NCBI GenBank assembly: GCA_910589415.1
Contig: OU342633.1
Location: 43,592,210-43,656,209, forward strand
DNA length: 64,000 nucleotides
Origin: Malachius bipustulatus
Lineage: Eukaryota > Arthropoda > Insecta > Coleoptera > Melyridae
Reading direction: 5' to 3'
The translations under genes were made by a program, and so were the position numbers. The notes under the pieces were generated by a model. It did not search any database. It saw only the letters and a list, made by a program, of their open reading frames with translations, and was not told where the DNA came from. Shown here in pieces: positions 24,557 through 35,951 of this stretch (positions within the stretch are counted from its first letter, which is position 1; each line of letters starts with the position of its first letter).

Positions 24557-24954
24557 GAGTAACGTACCTCTTCATTTATTATTCGAGGAAAGTTTCTTAT
24601 TTCCTATTTCGTTATCGCAACAAAATTGCATATTAATCGTTCGAAGCCTAATTCGTCAGCTGATGAGTCGAAAGAAGCACTCAGACCCACCTACCTAATT
24701 AAATTCGTCGGTTTGGTTGATGTACCTACCTACTATTCGTGAATTCGTGAATAATACTAAAGTTGATAACTTTGATCGTAAAAATATAAATAATTGTAAT
24801 TTCGTTCGTGTTTATAATATTAATATACCTGTAATTATCGTATGTCATATCGTAAGTACCTAAATGTTCGTCAGTCGTACCATTGTATGAAAAATCGTTT
24901 ATTATATTATTCTGTGTTATAAAAATATCGTTTGTTAAGTAATATTGTAAAAAG

Positions 24955-27900
24955 ATGGATAATTTGAAGAAAAAGAGGGGTTACGCGAAAGGATTAATTA
25001 CAAAAATCGAAACGTGGGTTGAGGAGAATTTAAAAAATGAAAATAATAAAAATCAAATCGAAATTCGCAAAAGAAATTTAATAGCAGCTTATCAGAGTTA
25101 TGTAAATATACAAGAATCGATCGCAGAGATTAAAGAAGATGCCACTAAAGATAGTGAGGATGTAGAAAGTAAATTTTGTAATTTGTTTTCGAAGTTAGAA
25201 AACAAAATTGAAGAGTTAACTAGTCTAAGCACCCAACAACCTAGATTAGATGGAAACGTAGAATTTCAGAATTTCGTATCGAATTTACAACAATCGAATA
25301 AAGAATTTGTAGCCGAATTAGTTCAGGGTGTTACGACAAGTATAAATACAAAGGGTGCAAATTCTCAAACAGTTAAGCTGCCCGAAATCAAAATTCCAAT
25401 TTTTTCAGGTGATGCTGCAGAGTGGAATAGTTTTCATGATCTGTTTACTAAACTCATCATAAATAATGAGGATTTAGATAATATCGAAAAACTAATTTAT
25501 CTTAAGGGATATTTGAGAGGCGAAGCACTGTCTTTAATACAGAATTTGTCGTTGGTAAGCTCGAATTTACAATCTGCAATTAAGTTGTTAGAAAATAGAT
25601 ATAAAAACACGTATGCGATAATCGAGGCGCACATCACCAATTTATTCGAAAACTTACCTAATTTATTGAAGCCAAAGGCTCAAAACCTGAGGGAGTTCTT
25701 AACTCATATTAATCAAAATATCGAAAGTTTGGAAAATTTAAATGTACCCGTAGATTCTTGGGACTTAATTTTAATTCACATTTTTTCCAAGAAATTGGAT
25801 TTTCAATTGCAAAAGGCTTATTGCTTACATCGAGATACCAAGAACCTACCAACGTTAAAAGAATTTATTAATTTTTTAGAAAAGCAATGCAAAGCATTAG
25901 AGGAAATAGATGCAACAAAAGGCACTAGTCCTACACCGATTAGGAAAGTTAATCATTTTATTAGTTCAACTCATAATTCGAATCAACAACAGACAGGAAA
26001 GGCGACAGGAAATCAATCCTATTTAATTTGTAATTTTTGCTCAGAGCATCATTCGATTTATCAATGCTATAAATTCAAACAATTAACTATTCAGGAAAGA
26101 AACAACTTTATAACCTCTCGAGGTTTTTGCAAAATATGTCTGTTTAGGAAACATTCGTTCGATGATACTTGCACTGGGAATAATTGTTGGCAATGTGGCA
26201 AAAGGCATAATACTCTACTTCATATCAATTTTGATCGAGAAGTTCATTCAAATCCTAGCAATTTTCAAATTCGTCGCACAGAAAGTCGCAGCCAGTGGCA
26301 GGATCTCCATAAACCTAATTCAGGCACAATTAATCGTCAATTTAATCGTCAAAATCGTACGTATGGTTTAAACGAGGGTGTAAACCAATATCAAAATAAA
26401 CATTATTCAACTAATAATAATGCAAGTCGATTAACGCCAGAAAATAAAGAATCGGGACAAATCGTAAATCAAAAGAATTCGAGTCAATTAGAACCAAGGT
26501 CGCAAGACGGTCCCAAGCAAAAAAGTATCGTAAATGAAAATGAAAATAAAGAAAATAAGCCCGAAAGTTCGTTATCGTTTTCCACTTATTCGGAAAATAA
26601 TTCGCAAATCGTACTAGCCACAGCAGTGGTAACAATTTATAGTCGCAACGGCGATCCAGTTTCGGCTAGGTGCTTACTGGATTCGGCAAGTCAGATTAGC
26701 ATGTGCACAAAAGAATTGCTAGACAAATTAAATTCGAATACTTATCGTAAAGAATTGCAAATATCAGGAATCTCGCAAATAAATGCTCAATCAAATGAGA
26801 TGGTTGATTTAACCATTAAGTCAAACGTTTATAGAAAAAATTCGTTCAAAGTTTCGTGTGCAGTATTGGAAAATATAACTTGCGAACTACCGCAAACTAC
26901 TCTAAACGTATCAAATTTAAAAATACCGGATCACATTATGTTAGCTGATCCAAATTTTTATATCTCTTCGAAAATCGACATCTTGCTAGGAGCAGACGTC
27001 TATTATGATTTAATCGTTCCAGGAGTGATTAAATTAGGAGCGGATATGCCAACCCTTTTTAGTACACTCTTAGGATATGTCGTCGGCGGTAAATTGGCAA
27101 ATAATAAGCCAAAGCATTCTAATATTAATTCGTATAATGATCTAGGGAATAGTTCACCCAATTGTTGTTCTTTTTTAAATACGTCATCGAGTAGCGATGA
27201 ACTGTTACAAAAATTTTGGGAGATAGAAGACATCGAAGAGAAAACAATTTTAAGTCCCGAAAATGCAAAATCGGAAGAAATTTTTAAAGAAACGACGATT
27301 CGATTAGAAAATGGACGATTTCAAATAAATTTTCCATTTAAAAACCAAGAAAATAAATCGTGTAATTTAGGTGAATCGTTTTTGCAAGCAAGAAAACGAT
27401 TTGCTGGTCTCGAAAAACGATTTCTAAGAGACCCAAATTTAAAATTGAAATATAAACAATTTATCGATGAATATGTAAACTTAAATCATGCAAAAATCGT
27501 CCCTCTAAGTTCTCATAATGAGAAAGGAGAAAATAAATATTTTATGCCGCATCACGCAGTTATACGTGAAGATAGTGAAACAACAAAATTGCGTGTTGTT
27601 TTTGACGCTTCGATGAAAACTTCATCGGGTTTATCGCTTAATGATATTTTATTAAAAGGCTATACGGTACAACCGGAATTATTCGATATCATATGTAGAT
27701 TTCGGATAGGTACTTTCGTAGTCATTGCGGACATTGAAAAAATGTACCGTCAGATTCGTGTAAATCCGAATCACACATTTTTACAGAACATCCTGTGGCG
27801 TGAAAATGAAAATGAACCTTTACAATGTTTAGAGTTATTAACAATCACGTATGGCACGAATTTCGCGCCCTTTGCTGCCACTAGATGTTTAAAAGAACTG

Positions 27901-28917
27901 GCTGAAAAAGAATCGCAAAATTACCCGCTTGCATCAAAAATGTTACTTTCGCAAACATACGTCGATGATGTGCTCGTCAGTTCAAATTCGAAAAATGAAT
28001 TAATCGAAACTTCTTCACAATTAATTAGTTTATTAAATACCGCAGGATTTAAGTTACATAAGTGGCATTCAAATGTCAAAGATTTTTCTACAGAGTTCAA
28101 TGAAAATAATTCGAATGAGGATTTCCAAGCTGATTCAAATCAAAATAATTCGAAAAATAATTACGACATTCAAAATGAAAGTTCGTCTAGTAAGGTGCTT
28201 GGCTTGCAATGGAATTCTCATGAAGACTTTCTCGTAATGACACTGCCCGAATTTAAGGAAATTAAAAATTACACAAAAAGAGAAGTTCTGTCGAAAATTG
28301 CTTCAATCTTCGATCCTATTGGATTGTTAGGTCCCGTCGTAGTAACTGCAAAATTAATTATGCAGAAAATATGGATCAGTAAAATCGAGTGGGATGATAA
28401 TCTCCCAGATAATTTAATGTCGGAATGGAATAAATTTTTCTTCTCGCTACCGTGTCTAAAAGAGGTGAAGATTCCGAAGAATCTAACTTTAAATTTGTCA
28501 ATCGAAAGTATCGAAATCCACGGATTTTGTGACGCCAGCTTAAAAGCTTATGGCGCCTGCGTATATTTGCGTGTATTATATTCAAAAAAGGATGTTTCGC
28601 ATATAAAATTAAATCGATTATCACAATGGCAACATTGCATTAAAATTCAACATGATTTCTGGAAACGGTGGTCAGTTGAGTATTTAAATCGGTTACAAAA
28701 TCGTCCGAAGTGGTTAAACCCTTCAGAAAATTTAAAAAATAACGATCTCGTTTTAATAAAAGAAGAAAATACTCCTCCATTGAAATGGCCAAGAGCTAGA
28801 ATTATAGAGCTCGTCCCTGGTGCTGACGGCAAAGTTCGAATGGTTAAATTAAAAACTCAGGGGGGAAATTTCATAAGAAGTATTTCAAAGGTTTGCCCTC
28901 TGCCAAATCAAGATTAA
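24955..28917 (+). CDS. BEL/Pao gag-pol polyprotein with in-frame deletion
   Basis: 1,320 codons, uninterrupted. Residues ~140-320: DUF1759-type Gag (LPEIKIPIFSGDAAEW). ~358-425: Cys/His clusters (CNFCSEHHSIYQC; CWQCGKRHNTLLH) for RNA binding. ~570: aspartic protease CLLDSASQ. ~860-1040: reverse transcriptase with YVDD at about 1002-1005. ~1100-1200: peptidase A17-type region (SIFDPIGLLGP; HGFCDASLKAYGACVY), where RNase H begins. Then, within about 20 residues (nt ~28570-28620), the text jumps to the DUF5641-type end (LSQWQHCIKIQHDFWKRW). The remaining RNase H, the integrase zinc finger and the D,D(35)E core are absent without a frameshift. Start ATG chosen as the first in frame after the leader. 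Confidence 0.93.
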   Translation: MDNLKKKRGYAKGLITKIETWVEENLKNENNKNQIEIRKRNLIAAYQSYVNIQESIAEIKEDATKDSEDVESKFCNLFSKLENKIEELTSLSTQQPRLDGNVEFQNFVSNLQQSNKEFVAELVQGVTTSINTKGANSQTVKLPEIKIPIFSGDAAEWNSFHDLFTKLIINNEDLDNIEKLIYLKGYLRGEALSLIQNLSLVSSNLQSAIKLLENRYKNTYAIIEAHITNLFENLPNLLKPKAQNLREFLTHINQNIESLENLNVPVDSWDLILIHIFSKKLDFQLQKAYCLHRDTKNLPTLKEFINFLEKQCKALEEIDATKGTSPTPIRKVNHFISSTHNSNQQQTGKATGNQSYLICNFCSEHHSIYQCYKFKQLTIQERNNFITSRGFCKICLFRKHSFDDTCTGNNCWQCGKRHNTLLHINFDREVHSNPSNFQIRRTESRSQWQDLHKPNSGTINRQFNRQNRTYGLNEGVNQYQNKHYSTNNNASRLTPENKESGQIVNQKNSSQLEPRSQDGPKQKSIVNENENKENKPESSLSFSTYSENNSQIVLATAVVTIYSRNGDPVSARCLLDSASQISMCTKELLDKLNSNTYRKELQISGISQINAQSNEMVDLTIKSNVYRKNSFKVSCAVLENITCELPQTTLNVSNLKIPDHIMLADPNFYISSKIDILLGADVYYDLIVPGVIKLGADMPTLFSTLLGYVVGGKLANNKPKHSNINSYNDLGNSSPNCCSFLNTSSSSDELLQKFWEIEDIEEKTILSPENAKSEEIFKETTIRLENGRFQINFPFKNQENKSCNLGESFLQARKRFAGLEKRFLRDPNLKLKYKQFIDEYVNLNHAKIVPLSSHNEKGENKYFMPHHAVIREDSETTKLRVVFDASMKTSSGLSLNDILLKGYTVQPELFDIICRFRIGTFVVIADIEKMYRQIRVNPNHTFLQNILWRENENEPLQCLELLTITYGTNFAPFAATRCLKELAEKESQNYPLASKMLLSQTYVDDVLVSSNSKNELIETSSQLISLLNTAGFKLHKWHSNVKDFSTEFNENNSNEDFQADSNQNNSKNNYDIQNESSSSKVLGLQWNSHEDFLVMTLPEFKEIKNYTKREVLSKIASIFDPIGLLGPVVVTAKLIMQKIWISKIEWDDNLPDNLMSEWNKFFFSLPCLKEVKIPKNLTLNLSIESIEIHGFCDASLKAYGACVYLRVLYSKKDVSHIKLNRLSQWQHCIKIQHDFWKRWSVEYLNRLQNRPKWLNPSENLKNNDLVLIKEENTPPLKWPRARIIELVPGADGKVRMVKLKTQGGNFIRSISKVCPLPNQD

Positions 28918-29090
28918 CAATGCAAGTAATAATTTCGAGACTATTTGTCTATTCGTTCGACGATTTAAAAATAAGAAAAAAATATTATTATTTCGTTCGA
29001 GAGAGAACCGAAATTATAATTATGTTGAAAATTTTCGTATGAGAAAAAAAAAAAAAAATTTATTTAGTGTTATTGAAGTCAGAGACTCCA

Positions 29091-29100
29091 AGGGGGGGAA
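29091..29100 (+). promoter_or_regulatory. Polypurine tract
   Basis: AGGGGGGGAA two bases before the 3' LTR; expected plus-strand primer. Confidence 0.85.
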
Positions 29101-29102
29101 TA

Positions 29103-29620
29103 TGTTGCAGATTGAGCTGCTTTTAAATTAGTTAAATCGTGTAGACACTGTCTATGTGTATGTAGACACAGTTTAGGATGAAGAAGAACTGAAATGTCGA
29201 AGTTTCTGTTAAATATCGATCCGGGAGATGCACTTCTTAGGTGGTCTTCGTGGAATAGGGAAAAAGTAAAAATGTAACCCCTGCTTGCCTGCGTCAGGTG
29301 TGCAAAGCAAGATTCGCTTTTCGTTCGTTGACCAGGACAGAAGTCCTGCTGTCTCTAATATTCGTATTATTTCGTATCGTTCGTTCGTCAGACTAAATAA
29401 ATACCTACATACCTACTCCGACTTAATTCAAATTATTCATCTTACTAAATCGTTTAATCATATTATAATCGTCTACATATAATTAGAAATTACCTTTAAA
29501 TTGATTGGTTGTTCTACAGCATTGTGTAAAATTACTAGTTTTGCATTAAAAGATTAATTTAATGTGTGTCTATTAATTTATACAGTTCATTATTCGTTCT
29601 TTGTGTACCTAAACCGTACA
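29103..29620 (+). repeat. BEL element 3' LTR
   Basis: Same 518 bp as the 5' LTR; followed directly by the CTTAA target duplication. Confidence 0.95.
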
Positions 29621-29625
29621 CTTAA

Positions 29626-31212
29626 CACAAGAAAAAAAAAGTCTTTATACCAGTCTCTTCCACGACACATCTTCTACATCTATTATTCCTCACTACTTAT
29701 ACTCTGCGAATAGACTACTTCGATAGACACGTCCAAAACTTTAACAATTAAAATTAAAAAAAAACTCTGGTATGAATATAATAAAAGAACCAAGTATACA
29801 TTATAATGGTGTTTAGTAAAAAATAAATTGAAAGTACTGGAGGGCGCTACTTCTCAATTTCCTACAAATCAAATTAATTGTTAACATTAATTTAAATATT
29901 GATTCTTAAAATAAATGTCCATGGCTGATAAAATTATATGTGGCACGATTGTGTACATGTTTTAGGTATCTATATATTGTTACCAGTCGGTTGTAATTTT
30001 AAAATAATTAGTGTTTCGCTTTAACCATCATTACATACATATGTCCATCAATTTGAAGCGATCCTTTAAGTAAAATTACCTACATCTCGGTACCCCAGAG
30101 CCATTAGTCCAAATTTCATATTTTTCTATATAAATATGTAAAGTCGCATATCTTTGGTATACTTTTAACGGTATATGTAGGGATATTCATCATTTCAGCT
30201 TCAAATGGTTATTCATAATAAAAGTTCTACTAGAGAAATGACGTTTCGAACTTAACACAATTTGGCTCTGCGGTATACACTGACAGACATGAATGTATTT
30301 TTTACTCATAAAGTAAATCATAATGAATGTTTGCATCGCCCAACAAAACATTATAATATAGAAATGTGATGGTTTTATTGTCTCTTCCTTGTAAATAAGT
30401 AATTTTTGGATCATCCGCCAGAGTTGTAACGATATTGAATGTTTTTTTTTTATTTATTTGTTATGAAGCAAAAAAATCTAATATTTGTGAGAAAATATAT
30501 GTGCAAAATTATGAATTGCTATTTTATTCGTCACCATACCCCATTAAATATACCTGCTAATAATTATACACGATAAATAATAATGAGGCATATAGCTAAA
30601 TAACTTATGTGATTATAATTTAAATTCAAAATATTTGGCGCACTTTGCACAGCCAATATAAAATGCCCCATTCGAAAAGTCTCCTAGCTATAGTCCAATA
30701 AAGTCTAAAAAGTCATACGTATCGATTAAGAATACACATCCTTTTGATAGTTCGATTTATTTTGTTTCATGTACGTGTTTTTATAGTAACCGTCCAGTTT
30801 GTCTAAACACTCCATCCCGCATAAATAAGTATACGTCAACATTGGGTTTGAATGAGAATTAAATGCACAACACAGAGGATAGAATGTCATTACGTGAATA
30901 AATTTTATGTAGTTGTCAGTGGCTCTCAAACTGACGTAAGCGGTTCAATTCATTTTTTGAATGATTCCTTCAATAATAATTACGCTCGTTCACAACTTGA
31001 CAATTAACTTTTGACATTTTCTGGTGAAATTAAAAATATTAATTCGGACGGTTAGTAAGACGTCACATCTGACTTTTTAAAGTTAATCCTACTATAAACA
31101 CTAAATAGCTACACTTGAATTATTTTACAACTAGTCTGCCAAGGTCATATTAAATATCAGCATTGATGCCATATCTTAAATTTCGTAGGTGCAATGAGCA
31201 ATCTCGAAATAG
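29626..31212. other. Intergenic, no gene seen
   Basis: AT-rich, only short ORFs, no clear repeat structure. Confidence 0.5.
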
Positions 31213-33597
31213 ACATGGGTGTCCCAACACTAGTGTCCACCCTCTAAATAGAGCTTAATTTTAAAGATAAAAAATTGAAACTTTGAGGATTTGTGTACTT
31301 GATATAGGACCACGGAATGGCATAATCAGTTCAATTAAAAGAAAATTAGTTCGGGCGCCAGCGATAAAAAACTGTGATATGGTGGTAAATTGTCGAAAAA
31401 AAAATCGATTTTTTTCAATACATAGGTAGAAATCGATTAATAAAATCAAAATCGCTTGAAAAAAATGTGAAAAAACTAATTATAAGGCTTTAATTAAATA
31501 AAATATAATTATATAGCAATGACAGGTAGAGATTTGATTTATGATGTGCAATAGAATGATCAATATAAACTGAAAACGGTAGATGCAATAAAATTTTATG
31601 ACAAAGTAAATAAGGCCTAAATAAATAGAAAGACGATCTTGCTGGACTAGCCCACACACTGAACCTGCATTGGACAGTGTCGTATTATGGAGTCCTGAAA
31701 AAGGTGCATTATTAAAAATCTAAAATAAATATAATTATTTCAAATTTATAGGCTCTTATTTTTAACTTATGTAATATAATATTACATTAACGTGATTTTA
31801 GGAACATATATTATGATAATCATAAAACATTACAGAATTACAGATAGGTAGGTATACTCAAGGTATGTGAGATATTATTCATCAACTAGGTATAATTCTT
31901 TCGACAACCTAATACTATTTGATTATTTTGTTTATTAATCTCTTAACAATTATTATAAATAAAATATGGATAAATGTTACACCTAAAGCAAATATCCACT
32001 TTAACAACACTCAGATGCGCACGATAATTTGACAATTAAACACAAAGCTGAAAGGTTTGGATTCGTACAAGACCTTTCTTGTTTCAAAGTAAAACTTTGA
32101 CTAAACTAGGACATAATAATAGTAAGTAGGTACCTACCTACAAACACCATAAACTCCTGAAAGGCATTCTGCTACGCATGAGTATGGGCAAGAAATGTCA
32201 ACAATACTTAAGTTTGGTATTAGGGAATTCCAGGAATTCCCTAATACCAAACTTAAGTATTAATTCCAGGAATAAACCTATTAGTGAATTCCAGAAGGAA
32301 ACCTTCTACTTTGCGAGATTTTTAAAATCCTCTTAGGTACGGTATGTTTTCCAAGCTGCATAATTTAAATATTTCTTACCTATCAACAGACATCTATTTT
32401 CATTGTCCTTCTAAAGTTGCATTAATGACCTGTCCGGTTAAACAGGTTGTAAAGTTGAGGAACACAAGAAAAATTTTCACTCTAAGAATATTTTAAGCCC
32501 CCTTGGGCCTGCTGATCTTTAACAAATTTCTGCTGATCTTTTATGCTTAAATACGATTTTTACATGACGTTTTATTCGGTTGTCCACTTACCAAACAGCC
32601 TGTTAAATATGAGTTTTATTTGATATTAAAATCTCCTCATTTTTTCATCCATTTTGATATTACCTATTAATCCATTTCTACAGATTTATGCGAAAAATTG
32701 AATTTTTTTTTACCACTTTATTATAAAATTGCATTTTTATCACTGTTGCCTGAAAAAAAAAATTAAACTGATCAAGCCATTCCGCGGTCCTAATCAAAAC
32801 ACAAATCCTCAAAGTTTCATTTTTTTACCTATAAAATTAATCTCAAATTTGGAGGTGGATATTTGTTTAGGTGAGCCATTTATTCATATTTTATTTATAA
32901 TTGTTAAGAGATTAATAAACAAAATAATTAAATAGTATTAAGTTGTCGGAACAATTACCTAGTTGATGAATAATATCTCACATACCTTGATTACCTACCT
33001 ATCTGGAATTCTGTAATGTTTTATGATTATTGATTACACAATTTAAAGGATAAGAGTTCATAAATTTGAAATAATTATATTTATTTTACATTTTTAATAA
33101 TCACCTTTTTCAGGACTCCATAATACGACACTGCGTCCAGTGCTCCAGGTTCACAGCATGTTCCCTTAGTCCAGAAAGAGCCATTCTTCTATATTTATTT
33201 AGGGCTTGTTTACTTTGTAATAAAACTTTATTGGGCCTACTATTATATTGATGACTCTATTGCACATCATAAATCAAATCTCTACCTGTCATTGCTATAT
33301 AATTATATTTTATTTAATTAAAGCCTTATAATTAGTTTTTTCACATTTTTTTCAAGCGATTTTGATTTTATTAATCGATTTCTACCTATGTATTGAAAAA
33401 AATCGATTTTTTTTTCGACAATTTACCACCATATTACAGTTTTTTATCGCTGGCGCCCGAACTAATTTTCTTTTAATTGAACTGATTATGCCATTCCGTG
33501 GTCCTATATCAAGTACACAAATCCTCAAAGTTTCAATTTTTTATCTTTAAAATTAAGCTCTATTTAGGGGGTGGACACTAGTGTTGGGACACCCTGT
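31213..33597. mobile_element. 2.4-kb fold-back element, no transposase
   Basis: Ends ACATGGGTGTCCCAACACTA and its reverse complement (…TAGTGTTGGGACACCCTGT). The arms extend inward about 0.7-0.8 kb (to about 31990 and from about 32880), with indels. The outer parts are so alike that the same 62-codon chance ORF occurs on opposite strands at 31261-31449 and 33362-33550. A third partial copy of the terminal segment sits at about 32757-32870 in right-arm orientation, so one element end may be nested or duplicated. No transposase-like protein. Confidence 0.8.
32203..32261. repeat. Perfect palindrome, 29-bp arms with 1-nt centre
   Basis: AATACTTAAGTTTGGTATTA then GGGAATTCC, A, and the exact reverse complement. 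It lies in the central region of the 31213-33597 element. Further partial copies of 'aattccagga' follow at 32261-32295. Confidence 0.92.
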
Positions 33598-34378
33598 ACA
33601 GGGTAATTTTTTTCAATTTTTAGTAAAGAGATATCTCGAAAAATACTCCAGTTAAACGAACTGTTAAATGGGGAAAGTAGTGCAGTTTTATGAGCTTAGT
33701 TTGAAGCATCTTTTGTTTTTTCAAAATCTTCATGGGTATCTAGATATTTGATAAAAACAAAATTTCATTAATTCTTTACACTGAGATAGCGATCTAATTA
33801 TTGGGATTAGAGAACAATACTAAGGAAAAATGTTTTATTAAATGATTTCAAAACCAATAAAACGGCGCTATAATTTTATCTTTATTTGTCATGCCATTTT
33901 CGAGTTATGACATAAACATGTGTTTTTTAAGTGTAACAATCGTCCTAACTTCTTATTTCTAGGAAATACCATATCGAGTTTTATATCGTCATATTTAGAA
34001 AAAAAAAGACATATCGAATGATGTCATAGTCAACTATGACTTACATTTAAAAAAACACAAGTTTATGTCATAACTCGAAAATGACAGGACAAATAAAAAA
34101 AAATGTAACGCCGTTTTATTGCTTATAAAATCGTCTAAAATGTTTTCCTTTACGACTTTTCTCTAATTCCAATAATAAAGACTGCTATATCAATATAAAG
34201 AAATTTCCGGAATTTACGAATAAAATATCTAGGAACCCATGGAGATTTTCAAAAAAGAAAACAAAAGTGGTTTGGAATTAAGTTCATAAAGCTGCACTAC
34301 TTTCCCCATTTAACCCTTCCTCTAACTGCAGTAGTTTACGAGATCCTTGTACTAAACATTGAAAAAAACTCACCCTGT
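33598..34378. mobile_element. Fold-back element abutting the previous one
   Basis: Begins ACAGGGTAATTTTTTTCAAT directly after the preceding element's ACCCTGT and ends 'aaaaaaactcaccctgt'. The halves are diverged reverse complements throughout ('aaatggggaaagtagtgcag' near 33667 pairs with 'ctgcactactttccccattt' near 34293). No ORF. Confidence 0.8.
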
Positions 34379-34596
34379 ATAGCCAAGCAAAACTCAATAA
34401 TCAAAAAATATTTTTGAACTTAATTAACGCTTCTAAAATCAAGTCAAAAGATCTCGAAAACTTCGATTAGTTGATCTGAGAAATGACGTGCGTGTTCCAT
34501 TCATTTATCTTATAATGAATTTGTCGTTCGTGCGTTCACATTGCGTCCATTATTATATGAACGGTTTATCACTTCACCATATCCTAACATTTCTAA

Positions 34597-35317
34597 CGCC
34601 GTGTCCTAGCTGCATCCGGGTAATGCGTTGCGTGCGATGCGGGGAACGCACGCAACGCAAACTCGCACGAGAAATTTTGAGTGTGTCCTAACTGAATGCG
34701 TGCGGTGCGGGCGAGAAAATGGTTTCCAATCCAACTATTTCTGGTGCAGCTTCAGATTAAATACGTTTTAATTTGGAAACCAGTAGGTTGTTGGAGCTTG
34801 AAAGACTTGAAAATCACAGAAAGAAACATGTTACTTAAGAGAAAGAAACAATAAGACGCAAGTAATCTATAGAAATAGGTATAGATTTGATAGATAGATA
34901 AATAGCAGGTAGGTTAAATATAAAAAGGTCTACAATAGAAGTTAATAGACCTCATACTTACTTTAAAAACCTAAATTCGAGACATTTTCACATTCCCAGT
35001 GTACCTTGACTCTTGTTCTTGTAAAATAGATTTCTCTTATTGCACAAAATGTTTCGCTTTGGCACGAAGGCAATCGAAATTAAAAAAATTTCCGGCCCGC
35101 CGCAAAAATCGCAAGATTTTGACAGATGAAAAAACTAAATATTTCAATTTAAAACAATGCGTGCGTTGCGGTGTCGTTTTATCGTACGACTTTGCGGGCA
35201 AACGCGTCTACTGAGGACACTCCCATTGCTTTGCATGTGTTTTATTTTAATCGTTCCCCGCAACGCACGCACGCAACGCACGCAACGCAGTCCCCGGATG
35301 CAGCTAGGACGCGGCGT
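34597..35317. mobile_element. TIR element with GC-rich subterminal repeats
   Basis: The left end CGCCGTGTCCTAGCTGCATC pairs with the right end GATGCAGCTAGGACGCGGCG. Just inside both ends are clusters of GCGTTGCGTGCG-type words (34624-34664 and 35255-35290). The sequence outside each end, CATTTCTA and CATTCCTA, could be an 8-bp target duplication with one difference, as for hAT elements, but the terminal bases are not fully symmetric. No transposase. Confidence 0.65.
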
Positions 35318-35951
35318 AACATTCCTAACCCCTTCTGGCGGTCGCAGATTTTTGAACACTATAGTCCTTCCGGATGTTCTATACTCAAAAACTACCGCAG
35401 AAAAGTTTGGTTTGGTTTGGATTGTCAGTTGTCACTGCACATCACTGACGGACGACACTGACGTCGACCCACCGAACTAGCTCTACGGCTACGGCTAGCC
35501 ATGGAGATAGCAAACGGCGAGGGGCGAGGGCCAATGTTTAATTTTTTTAAGGAGGATAGAGGAGATGAAAGTCTAAACATTATTGATAACATTTAAATAT
35601 CGTTGCATTATTAATAAACAATTTGTGAGTTTAATAATAATAATAAGTGTCAGCGCTGGCTTAACAAAACTATACAAGGAGTTTCACTAATAAAAGCAAG
35701 AGGTGTGTGTGGTTTTGAAAGTGTTTTGAAAGTATTTCCTAATTTGTGTTATCTGTTAATAATATTTGACTCGTCATAGTCATTATCATATTGGTAATTA
35801 TTTTTCGTTTTTCATAATTAAAACGATTAGTATTTGTATTCCGTTCACGTAATTACATTCTAATAAATGTCTAAAGATAGTGTGCAATAATTGGTGAATC
35901 AATAATTATAGTTAAGATACCTTGCAACCTTCACAACTGAAACCCATCATA

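Larger units (their letters stand above)
23716..29620 (+). mobile_element. BEL/Pao LTR retrotransposon, young, internally deleted
   Basis: 5,905-bp insertion flanked by the 5-bp direct repeat CTTAA (23711-23715 and 29621-29625). It comprises a 518-bp 5' LTR, a tRNA-Tyr-type primer site, a leader with a 42-bp minisatellite, one long gag-pol ORF, a polypurine tract and a 518-bp 3' LTR. The LTRs look identical by eye, which indicates a recent insertion. The ORF lacks most of RNase H and the integrase, so the copy should be non-autonomous and have moved with enzymes supplied in trans. BEL/Pao family is supported by the DUF1759-like Gag, the Pao-type peptidase A17 region and the DUF5641-like C-terminus. 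Confidence 0.95.

Noticed and set aside
24339..24698. 119-codon ORF with 14-residue repeats as a protein gene
   Set aside because: It is produced by the 42-bp leader minisatellite of the BEL element, which is open in other frames as well.
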